A DNA stretch of 64,000 nt from Yoonia litorea. Its GTDB lineage: Bacteria > Pseudomonadota > Alphaproteobacteria > Rhodobacterales > Rhodobacteraceae. The first letter of the stretch is position 1; the number at the start of each line of letters is the position of its first letter. A program made the position numbers and the translations under genes. Shown here one piece after another: positions 53,953-61,614 of this stretch. The stretch spans positions 558,001 to 622,000 of the forward strand of contig NZ_FOZM01000001.1 in assembly GCF_900114675.1 (NCBI RefSeq), in the 5' to 3' direction. Below the pieces are notes generated by a model. It ran no database searches. It had not been told where the DNA came from and worked only from the letters and a program-made list of their open reading frames with translations.

Positions 53953-55770
53953 TCACCCCTCCATCGCCTCCAACTCGTCGATGAAGCCTTCAATCATCGA
54001 CAGCCCCTTGTCCCAGAACGCGGGGTCCGAGGCGTCCAGCCCGAAGGGTGCCAGCAATTCCTTGTGGTGCTTCGACCCGCCGGCGCGCAACATATCGAAA
54101 TATTTCTTGCGGAAGTCGGGGTCGCCTTCCTCATAGACGGCATAAAGCGCATTCACGAGGCCGTCGCCGAAGGCATAGGCATAGACGTAGAAGGGCGAAT
54201 GGACGAAGTGGGGGATGTAGGACCAGAAGGTCTCGTACCCTTCGGCAAACTCGAACACCGGCCCGAGGCTTTCGGCCTGCACCGACATCCAGAGCGCGTT
54301 AATATCGTCTGGCGTCAACTCCCCTTCGGCGCGGGCGGCGTGCAGTTTGCATTCAAAATCGTAGAAGGCGATCTGACGGACGACCGTGTTGATCATGTCC
54401 TCGACTTTATTGGCCAGCAGAACCTTACGCTCTTCCTGGCTCTTGGCACCTTCCAGCATCTTGCGGAAGGTCAGCATCTCGCCAAAGACCGAGGCTGTTT
54501 CCGCCAGCGTCAGCGGGGTGGAGGACAAGAGCTCGCCCTGTTCGGCGGCCAGCACCTGATGCACGCCGTGGCCCAACTCATGCGCCAGCGTCATGACATC
54601 GCGGGGTTTGCCAAGATAGTTGAGCATCACATAAGGGTGCACCGACGTAACGGTCGGATGCGCAAAGGCGCCGGGGGCCTTGCCGGGCTTGACGGGGGCA
54701 TCAATCCAGCCGTCGGTGAAGAACGGCTTAGCAATCTCTGCCATTTTGGGATCAAACCCAGCGTAGGCGTCCATGACGGTGTTCGTGGCCTCTTCCCAAT
54801 CAACGATGCGGTCGCTTTCCATAGGCAACGGCGCGTTACGATCCCAGACCTGCATCTTGTCCAGTGCCAGCCATTTAGCCTTCAGCGCGTAATAGCGGTG
54901 CGACAGGCGCGGATAGGCGGCGACGACGGCATTGCGCAGCGCCTCGACCACTTCGGCCTCGACATGGTTTGACAGGTGACGCCCCGTCTGCGGCGTCGGC
55001 ATGTTGCGCCAACGGTCCTCAATGGCCTTTTCCTTGGCTAGCGTGTTGTGGACACGGCTGAACAGCTTGATGTTTTCCTTAAACACCTTGGCGAGCGCGT
55101 GGTTCGCTGCTTCACGCTTGGCGCGGTCCTGTTCGGTCAGCAGGTTCAGCGTGGCTTCAAGACTTAGTGTCTCGCCGTTTACCTCGAATTCCAGTGCGGC
55201 CATGGTTTCGTCAAACAAACGGTTCCATGCGGCTGCGCCGACAGCGGACTGGTCGTGCAGAAACTTCTCCAATTCGTCCGACAACTGGTGCGGCTTCATC
55301 GCACGCATACGGTCAAACACGGGCTTGTAGCGGGCGAGGTCGGCATTTGCGTCCAAGAGACCCGCAAGGTGATCATCCTCCAGCCGGTTGAATTCCAGCC
55401 CGTAGAAGACCAGCGGCGTTGTGAAATCAGTGATCTTGTCCTGACAATCAGCCATGAATTTGGCACGGTCGCTGTCAGTGGTGATTTGATAGTAGCGCAA
55501 GCCAGCATAGGACATGATGCGACCGGCGATGATGTCGATTTCCTCATAGCGCTGGACAGCATTCAGCAACCCTTCAGCATCCAGGTCGGCCAGCTTGCCT
55601 TCATAGTCGGCAGCGAAGGAGGCACATTCCTTTTCCAGCCACACCATATCGCGTTTGAGTTCATCACTGTCAGGGGATGGATAAAGGTCTGTCAGGTCCC
55701 ATTCAGGCAGATCGCCAAGGTTCTTGCCGCCAGAGGCATTGGCATCGAAAACAGGGGTCGGGAACTTCAT
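53953..55770 (-). CDS. pepF: Oligoendopeptidase F family M3 peptidase
   Basis: A 605-residue cytoplasmic zinc metallopeptidase of the M3B family that degrades short peptides. The active site HELGHGVHQVL gives the H-E-x-x-H motif, and the third ligand Glu appears in LAETASVFGEMLTF. The N-terminal helical half includes NLGDLPEWDLTDLYPSPDSDEL. ATG at 55768-55770 (MKFPTPVF) is chosen over upstream in-frame starts. The region 53776-53952 downstream holds nothing recognisable. Confidence 0.93.
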   Translation of the reverse strand: MKFPTPVFDANASGGKNLGDLPEWDLTDLYPSPDSDELKRDMVWLEKECASFAADYEGKLADLDAEGLLNAVQRYEEIDIIAGRIMSYAGLRYYQITTDSDRAKFMADCQDKITDFTTPLVFYGLEFNRLEDDHLAGLLDANADLARYKPVFDRMRAMKPHQLSDELEKFLHDQSAVGAAAWNRLFDETMAALEFEVNGETLSLEATLNLLTEQDRAKREAANHALAKVFKENIKLFSRVHNTLAKEKAIEDRWRNMPTPQTGRHLSNHVEAEVVEALRNAVVAAYPRLSHRYYALKAKWLALDKMQVWDRNAPLPMESDRIVDWEEATNTVMDAYAGFDPKMAEIAKPFFTDGWIDAPVKPGKAPGAFAHPTVTSVHPYVMLNYLGKPRDVMTLAHELGHGVHQVLAAEQGELLSSTPLTLAETASVFGEMLTFRKMLEGAKSQEERKVLLANKVEDMINTVVRQIAFYDFECKLHAARAEGELTPDDINALWMSVQAESLGPVFEFAEGYETFWSYIPHFVHSPFYVYAYAFGDGLVNALYAVYEEGDPDFRKKYFDMLRAGGSKHHKELLAPFGLDASDPAFWDKGLSMIEGFIDELEAMEG

Positions 55771-55833
55771 GGGATCGCCTTTCATCATTGCTTGCAGAAT
55801 AGATAGGCACAGGCCGCAGGAGTGGAAACCCCA

Positions 55834-57423
55834 TCAGCCGTAAGTCGCCAACATCTCTTTCAGATCGTCCAGCGTATTCGCTTCATCCACCGGTTTGTCG
55901 CGCCGCCACCGCAGCATGCGCGGAAAGCGCAGGGCGACACCAGATTTGTGCCGAGGGCTTTCCTGAATGCCCTCGAAGGCGATCTCAAAGACATGGGTGG
56001 GCGGAACCTGCCGCACGGGGCCAAAGCGTTGCAGCGTGTTCTTGCGCACCCATGCAGTGATTTCGCGGAATTCGGCGTCGGTCAGGCCGGAATAGGCTTT
56101 GGTGAAGGGGACCAGCTCGTTTCCGTCGCGCACCGCAAAGGTATAGTCGGTAAAGAGGTTCGCGCGCCGTCCGTGACCGGCCTGTGCGTAGATCATCACC
56201 GCGTCGATGGTCAGCGGGTCGATCTTCCACTTCCACCAGTCGCCACGCTTTCGACCTGAAAGATAGGGGCTATCACAGCGTTTCAGCATCAGCCCTTCCG
56301 CACCTAAGTCACGGGACTGATCGCGGGCTGCGCTCAGCTCGTTCCACGTCGTAAAATCAACTGATTTAGACAGGCGCATCGGTGCTTCACTGGGAATATC
56401 TTTTATAAGCAATGACAATTGGTTGCGGCGCGCAGTGAATGTCTTACTTCGGATGTCGTTTCCGCCATGCTCAAGCAGGTCATAGGCCATCAGAACAACG
56501 GGCGCTTCGGTCAGTAGTTTCTTGGGGACCGTCTTGCGCCCGATGCGCTTTTGCAGGGCGTTGAAAGGCAATGGACGTTCATCGGAAAAGGCCAGCACTT
56601 CGCCATCAATCACAGTTCCATCGGGTAGGTAATCGCGAAGTTGCGCGAGTTCGGGGAAACGATCGGTCATCAGGTCTTCGCCGCGCGACCAGAGGTAATG
56701 TTCGCCTCCACGCACAATGAGCTGGCCCCGGATGCCATCCCATTTGCGTTCGGCGTTCCATTCCGCCGGGCTGCCCAGATCGTCGAAACTATCCAGTTGG
56801 TAGGCCAGATAGAAAGGATACGGTCTGGACAAATCCGCTGTCGGATCATCTGCCTCAATCAGCGTTTCCCAAGTCACCGTGTCAGGAGTCCAGTTGCCCA
56901 TCAACTTGTGTGTGAGTTCCGCTTCTGGCTGTCCTGTGGCTTGTGACAGCGCACGCGTGATCAGTTTCGCGCTGACCCCGATACGAAAGCCGCCCGTCAG
57001 GAGTTTGGTGAAAAGAAAGCGTTCCGCCTGCGGCAAGCGCGACCATGCGTCAAGAATACCGGCCTTCCTGTCATCATCCTCCAGCGTCGAGAGATGCCGG
57101 ACATAGGCAATCCATTCAGCAAGGGGCTTATCTTCGTCTCCCGCGCTTGGTGGCAAGACCAAGGCGATAGTCTCCGCCAGATCGCCGACCACATTGTAGG
57201 AGTCTTCAAAAAGCCAATCGGGCAGGCCAGCAACCTCGGCTGCCCATTCGCGCAGCCGCGTCGCCGTAGTCGTGCGCTTGGGTCGTCGTCCTGTAAAAAG
57301 CGCGATGGTCCAGAGTTTGTCTGCATCGCTGGCGGTCTGAAAGTAATCCACAAGAGCAGCGGTTTTGACGCTGGTCTTCGTGCTTTCGTCAACGCGGGTG
57401 ACGAGGGTTGCAAAGTCCTTCAT
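55834..57423 (-). CDS. Cisplatin-response-type ATP-dependent DNA ligase
   Basis: A 529-residue ATP-dependent DNA ligase. The nucleotidyltransferase core has the catalytic Lys in NAERKWDGIRGQL and motifs FPELAQLRDYLPDGTVIDGEVLAFSDERPLPFNALQKRIGRK. The late motif is EGLMLKRCDSPYLSGRKRGDWWKWK, followed by an OB domain. The N-terminal adenylation-flanking DNA-binding domain precedes it. These ligases occur with a metallo-beta-lactamase exonuclease, whose gene is fused to it here by a 4-base ATGA overlap. The repair context is known from the family; lhr-type helicase genes found elsewhere with them are absent here. Confidence 0.92.
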   Translation of the reverse strand: MKDFATLVTRVDESTKTSVKTAALVDYFQTASDADKLWTIALFTGRRPKRTTTATRLREWAAEVAGLPDWLFEDSYNVVGDLAETIALVLPPSAGDEDKPLAEWIAYVRHLSTLEDDDRKAGILDAWSRLPQAERFLFTKLLTGGFRIGVSAKLITRALSQATGQPEAELTHKLMGNWTPDTVTWETLIEADDPTADLSRPYPFYLAYQLDSFDDLGSPAEWNAERKWDGIRGQLIVRGGEHYLWSRGEDLMTDRFPELAQLRDYLPDGTVIDGEVLAFSDERPLPFNALQKRIGRKTVPKKLLTEAPVVLMAYDLLEHGGNDIRSKTFTARRNQLSLLIKDIPSEAPMRLSKSVDFTTWNELSAARDQSRDLGAEGLMLKRCDSPYLSGRKRGDWWKWKIDPLTIDAVMIYAQAGHGRRANLFTDYTFAVRDGNELVPFTKAYSGLTDAEFREITAWVRKNTLQRFGPVRQVPPTHVFEIAFEGIQESPRHKSGVALRFPRMLRWRRDKPVDEANTLDDLKEMLATYG

Positions 57424-58433
57424 CCTTCGCCCTCGTCGTCTTTGTCAAAGCCTTCGCCCTGATAGTCGGTGCTGACAACATGAGCGTCATAGCCTTGATC
57501 AGTCAGCCAGCGGCGAAAGCTCGAGGTGTAGCCGTGCGTGACGAAGAGCTTATCGGCACCAGTCGCCTTGATCGCAGAATTGAGCCCGTCCCAATCGGCA
57601 TGATCGGAAACGATGAAGCCTCGATCCGCCGCCCGCCTGCGGCGCACGCCGCGCAGCGCCATCCAACCAGAGGCAAAGGCCGTCGATGATGGCCCGAACC
57701 GGCGTGTCCATGAGGTGCCAAGCGCGCTCGGCGTTGCCAAAACAAGGGCGCCAGGATGAGTCTTATGCGTCGTGTCTGGTGTCACCCGGGTTGTGTCAGG
57801 CAGTGGGATACCCTGTCCGCGCAGGACGTCGTTGGTGTTTTCAATCGCACCATGTGTCAGGATCGGGCCAATTGATACGTCCACGGTGGTCAGTAGCCGC
57901 TGCGCTTTGCCCAGGGCATAGGCCCCGAGGATCGATGTTCGCCCGGCGGCAGCATTCGCTGCCCACCAATCGTTGATCTGGCGTGTCAGCACGTCTTCTG
58001 GTGTCCACTTGAACACCGGAAGACCAAATGTGCATTCGCTGATAAATGCATGGCAAGTGACCGGTTCAAAAGGTTCGGACATCCCGTCAGCCACGGTTTT
58101 GTAATCGCCCGAGACGACCCAGACCTGACCCCCGACCGCGACCCTGATCTGTGCAGAGCCGGGCACATGCCCTGCAGGATGGAATGAGACCTGTGCATCT
58201 CCGATCTCGATCTGTTGGCCGTAAGAAGCGGTTTGTAAGGTTATCTCGCCCAACCGGTGCCGCATCACCGGCGCGGTGCCCTCGGTCGCCAGATAGCGGC
58301 CCATGCCAGAGCGGGCGTGGTCACTGTGGCCATGCGTAATAAGCGCGCGGTCCACAGGCTGCCAAGGATCGATATAGAAATCTCCTGCCGCGCAATAGAT
58401 CCCGCGATCCGTAAAAGTCAGAACGTCTGCCAT
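57420..58433 (-). CDS. Ligase-associated DNA exonuclease (metallo-beta-lactamase fold)
   Basis: A 337-residue MBL-fold nuclease. The metal motif HxHxDH is in ALITHGHSDHARSG, with further His in FHPAGHVPGSAQI and SDHADW near the C-terminus, matching beta-CASP nucleases. It is paired with the ATP-dependent ligase, so a DNA end-processing role is inferred. The ATG at 58431-58433 (MADVLTFTDRGIYCAAGDFYIDPW) is used; in-frame upstream sequence to 58586 is unsupported. It diverges from ilvA. Confidence 0.9.
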   Translation of the reverse strand: MADVLTFTDRGIYCAAGDFYIDPWQPVDRALITHGHSDHARSGMGRYLATEGTAPVMRHRLGEITLQTASYGQQIEIGDAQVSFHPAGHVPGSAQIRVAVGGQVWVVSGDYKTVADGMSEPFEPVTCHAFISECTFGLPVFKWTPEDVLTRQINDWWAANAAAGRTSILGAYALGKAQRLLTTVDVSIGPILTHGAIENTNDVLRGQGIPLPDTTRVTPDTTHKTHPGALVLATPSALGTSWTRRFGPSSTAFASGWMALRGVRRRRAADRGFIVSDHADWDGLNSAIKATGADKLFVTHGYTSSFRRWLTDQGYDAHVVSTDYQGEGFDKDDEGEG

Positions 58434-58508
58434 AGGCTGACTATAGGGCGGTGGCGCTGCCCGCCAATGCCGCTTAGGTTGGCTTCGAGTACCAGAAAGG
58501 CCTCCGCG

Positions 58509-59723
58509 ATGGCGCTGACCCCCGAACTGATCAATGAAACCTATGCGGCCATTGCTCCCGCCACGATGCGCACGCCGACGGTGCATGCCGCACGCTTGTC
58601 ACTGCGCCTTGGATTTGACCTGTTCCTGAAGTTGGAAAACCTTCAGCATACCAACGCCTTCAAGGCGCGCGGCGCGCTCGCCAAACTACTGACCCTTTCT
58701 GAGAGAGAGCGTGCGTCAGGTGTCATCGCCTGTAGTGCCGGAAATCACGCACAGGGACTTGCCTATCATGCGCAACGGCTTGGCATACCTGCTGTCATCG
58801 TCATGCCGGAAGGGACACCGTTTAACAAAGTAAAGAAAACCAAAGACTTTGGGGCCGAGGTTGTTCTTCATGGCGCGGGATTTGATGAGAGCGTGCAATA
58901 CACGCTGGACCTTGCTGCCGAACGGGGCATGACCTTTGTCCACCCGTTTGATGATCCTGTGGTTGCTGCAGGACAGGGGACGGTGGCGCTGGAAATGCTG
59001 GAGCAGGAACCGGACCTTGACGTCATCGTCGTGCCAATCGGAGGCGGGGGGCTGATTGCAGGGATGGCCGTTGTGGCCAAATCGGTGAAACCATCAGTTC
59101 AAGTGATTGGCGCGCAAGCTGCAAATTTTGATGCGGTGAAAGCACGCTTTGATGGTCACCCAACCAATTTTGGCGGTGCCACTTTGGCCGAAGGCATTGC
59201 TGTGAAGGAGCCGTCGGCTGCAAATCTGGACATCATCGGCAAATTCGTCGACCGCGTAGAGACCGCAACTGAAGCGGAAATTGAAAACGCCATTTTTGAC
59301 CTTCTTTCGCAGGAGAAAATCGTTGCAGAAGGCGCACCTGGTGCCGGCCTCGCTGTGATCGAAAAACTGGCACCTGAACTGCAAGGCAAAAAAGTTGGGC
59401 TTGTTGTCTGTGGCGGCAACATCGATTCCCGACTGCTCTCGACCCTGATATTGCGCGGGCTAGTGCGTGACGGGCGAATTACGCGCCTCACGTTTGAGAT
59501 CAGCGACACGCCAGGGCAACTTGCCAAAATATCTCACATTATCGGCGCAGCAGGTGCGAACGTGGTCGAGGTCATCCACCAAAGGATGATGCAGAGCGTC
59601 TCTCTGAAGCAGGCGGAGTTGGAAATCGTGATCGAAGCGCGCGACCAACAACATGTTGCCGACGTTTTGGGACAGCTGCGAGAGGCCGGGTTCCGCGTCA
59701 AGTCTGACAGCGAAATCGCTTAG
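58509..59723 (+). CDS. ilvA: Threonine ammonia-lyase (biosynthetic-type, with ACT domain)
   Basis: A 404-residue PLP enzyme deaminating threonine to 2-oxobutanoate. The PLP-lysine is in NAFKARGAL, the phosphate-binding glycine loop is VPIGGGGLIAG, and SAGNHAQGLAYHA is the substrate loop. A C-terminal ACT domain (about 330-404, beginning ITRLTFEISDTPGQLAKI) gives allosteric control. It may be catabolic or biosynthetic, since no ilv genes are adjacent. Its 3' end overlaps the convergent hydrolase by 4 bases. Confidence 0.93.
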   Translation: MALTPELINETYAAIAPATMRTPTVHAARLSLRLGFDLFLKLENLQHTNAFKARGALAKLLTLSERERASGVIACSAGNHAQGLAYHAQRLGIPAVIVMPEGTPFNKVKKTKDFGAEVVLHGAGFDESVQYTLDLAAERGMTFVHPFDDPVVAAGQGTVALEMLEQEPDLDVIVVPIGGGGLIAGMAVVAKSVKPSVQVIGAQAANFDAVKARFDGHPTNFGGATLAEGIAVKEPSAANLDIIGKFVDRVETATEAEIENAIFDLLSQEKIVAEGAPGAGLAVIEKLAPELQGKKVGLVVCGGNIDSRLLSTLILRGLVRDGRITRLTFEISDTPGQLAKISHIIGAAGANVVEVIHQRMMQSVSLKQAELEIVIEARDQQHVADVLGQLREAGFRVKSDSEIA

Positions 59724-60655
59724 GCGTTCGCCTCAAAGTGTGCGACTGTCTCGGCCATGATCATGTCGCGCAGCTCTGGTTTGTCCATGAGCATTTCATG
59801 CAAACCACCCTCGATCACACGTAGCTTTCCATCCTTCCAGCCAGCCATCCGATTTTTGATCCGGTCAGAGCTGACGATCAGTTCGCCTGTTCCCAGATAG
59901 GTCAGAGAGGGCACAGGGGGTGAGGGCAGGCGGCTCAGTCGCCGCATCTCAATCAAAGACAGGTTCACCCACCGCAGCGACGGGCCGCCGAGACCAAGAT
60001 CAGGGTGCGCAATCAGTTGCTTTTTGAAAAGCTCCCACATCTGGGGATCATTGGTCAGCGTGTTGTTTTCGAACTCTTCGCGGAGCACGTAGCTTTCGGT
60101 GGACTGCCCCGGTGTCAGCTTTTCGTCAAAGCCCAGTTTCATGGCGAGACTCGACATGACCCATGCCGAGGGCCGGATCAGAGGTGCCATGGCGACACCC
60201 CACATCGGGGCTGAGAACATGACGGCCTTCACATCAAGGCCCTCGCGCAAGGCGCGCAATCCGATGCAGCCCCCCATGGAGTGGGCGATAAGAAAATACG
60301 GACGTGGCAGTCCAAGCGCCTCAGCATGGCGGATCGTGGCCCTGACGTCGTGTTGGTAGTCGGTGAACTTGCCGACATGGCCAATCATCCGATCATCAAG
60401 CAGCCGGTCCGCGATCCCCTGACCGCGCCAATCCACCGCGAGACTGGCGTATCCTGCGGCCTGCAACGTTTTGGCTGTCACACCGTATTTTTCGACAAAC
60501 TCGGTGCGACCGGGAAAGATCAGGACAGTGCCTTTTGCATTTGAAAGGGGCCAATGGCCCACACGTATGCGCACGCCATCGTCAGTGGTCAGCCAATGGG
60601 CCGCCCCCCCATCGGGTCCGGCCGCAATTTCATCAAAGAGGGGGGCGGTTTCCAT
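59720..60655 (-). CDS. Alpha/beta hydrolase (monoacylglycerol lipase-like)
   Basis: A 311-residue serine hydrolase of the lysophospholipase/Hydrolase_4 group. The nucleophile elbow is AHSMGG (Ser in LIAHSMGGCIGL), the oxyanion start is LIFPGRTEFVEKYG, and the catalytic His is in EGGLHEMLMDKPE; the acid is an Asp or Glu in YLGTGELIVSSDRI. The family hydrolyses monoacylglycerols or lysophospholipids; the substrate here is unknown. It is convergent with ilvA, and the SCP2 gene lies 5 bases upstream on the same strand. Confidence 0.9.
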   Translation of the reverse strand: METAPLFDEIAAGPDGGAAHWLTTDDGVRIRVGHWPLSNAKGTVLIFPGRTEFVEKYGVTAKTLQAAGYASLAVDWRGQGIADRLLDDRMIGHVGKFTDYQHDVRATIRHAEALGLPRPYFLIAHSMGGCIGLRALREGLDVKAVMFSAPMWGVAMAPLIRPSAWVMSSLAMKLGFDEKLTPGQSTESYVLREEFENNTLTNDPQMWELFKKQLIAHPDLGLGGPSLRWVNLSLIEMRRLSRLPSPPVPSLTYLGTGELIVSSDRIKNRMAGWKDGKLRVIEGGLHEMLMDKPELRDMIMAETVAHFEANA

Positions 60656-60660
60656 GACGA

Positions 60661-60948
60661 TTAGGAGAGAACGCCGGACAGGCGCATCGCAGCACCCATG
60701 TCGCCATCAACGGCAAGCTTGCCGGTCATGAAAGCTGTGGTCGGGTTCATTTCGCCATCAAGAATGGCTTTGAAGGTTTCTGTCGAGGCTGTCAGCGTCA
60801 CGTCAGCATCCTCATCACCTGCGTGGGCTCCATTCCCGTCGATGATGATGCTTCCCTCATCTTCGATGACGAATTTGGCAGTGCCATCAAAACCACCGTC
60901 CATCTTTGCGTTCAGGGCGTCTACGGCCTGGGCGACTACATCACTCAT
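60661..60948 (-). CDS. SCP2 sterol-binding domain protein
   Basis: A 95-residue protein consisting of one SCP2 lipid-binding domain: VDALNAKMDGGFDGTAKFVIEDEGSIIIDG, DVTLTASTETFKAILDGEMNPTTAFMTGKLAVDGDMGAAMRL. The pattern matches short bacterial SCP2 proteins that bind lipids. It precedes the alpha/beta hydrolase by five bases, so the two are probably one transcript, which is compatible with a lipid-handling pair. ATG at 60946-60948. Confidence 0.93.
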   Translation of the reverse strand: MSDVVAQAVDALNAKMDGGFDGTAKFVIEDEGSIIIDGNGAHAGDEDADVTLTASTETFKAILDGEMNPTTAFMTGKLAVDGDMGAAMRLSGVLS

Positions 60949-61022
60949 CTTGAATTCCTTTTGCTCATTGTTGTGAACACGCGCCTCTGGTGCAGGACGC
61001 GTGATGCGCTACATCGTCCCTT

Positions 61023-61583
61023 ATGGGTATGCACATTGATCGCTTCAAATGTGTCGTTGCGGCACTTTTCCTGTCTTCAGGCATTTCTTTGCCTGCTTTG
61101 GCGCAGGAAACCGATTTGGATGAACTTCATCAACAGCTTTCCGAAGCGGACGCTGTTGAGGCAGAGCGACTGGCAGGCCAGATCATCAGTACCTGGGAAC
61201 GCAGCGGATCACCTGCGATGGATTTGCTCTTGAGGCGCGGAAAAGAGGCGCTTGAGCAAGGTCAGCCGGACATCGCTGTCGAACACTTTTCCGCGTTGGT
61301 CGATCACGCCCCCTATTTCACCGAAGGCTATTTCGGTCGTGCATCCTCCTATTATCTGCTCGGCATGACCGGCCCGGCACTGGAAGATATCCAAACGGTG
61401 CTGCGACTGAACCCGCTGCATTTTGAGGCGATGACAGGGCTTGCCATTGTGCTTGAGGAACTTGGACGTTCACAAGATGCCCTTGAACTCTACCGGATGA
61501 TCCTTGATATCCACCCGCACTCCGCACCGGCGCTTGAAGCGACGTCGCGGTTGGAATTGGAATTGGAAGGGCAGGCGCTCTAG
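61023..61583 (+). CDS. Secreted tetratricopeptide-repeat protein
   Basis: A protein of about 186 residues with a signal peptide (hydrophobic residues 10-26, cleaved near LALAQE), then TPR-like repeats from about 70 to 170: AVEHFSALVDHAPYFTEGYFGRASSYYLLG, ALEDIQTVLRLNPLHFEAMTGLAIVLEELG and ALELYRMILDIHPHSAPALEA. A periplasmic scaffold role is inferred. The start may be ATG 61023 or 61029; the ribosome-binding site is weak. The helicase gene starts 32 bases after the stop. Confidence 0.85.
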   Translation: MGMHIDRFKCVVAALFLSSGISLPALAQETDLDELHQQLSEADAVEAERLAGQIISTWERSGSPAMDLLLRRGKEALEQGQPDIAVEHFSALVDHAPYFTEGYFGRASSYYLLGMTGPALEDIQTVLRLNPLHFEAMTGLAIVLEELGRSQDALELYRMILDIHPHSAPALEATSRLELELEGQAL

Positions 61584-61614
61584 GCGGCTGCACTCGCTGG
61601 CACGGATTGAAAAG

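Noticed and set aside
53506..54972. 488-codon reading frame on the plus strand
   Set aside because: Antisense to pepF and the GT51-like gene; the product has no recognisable motif.
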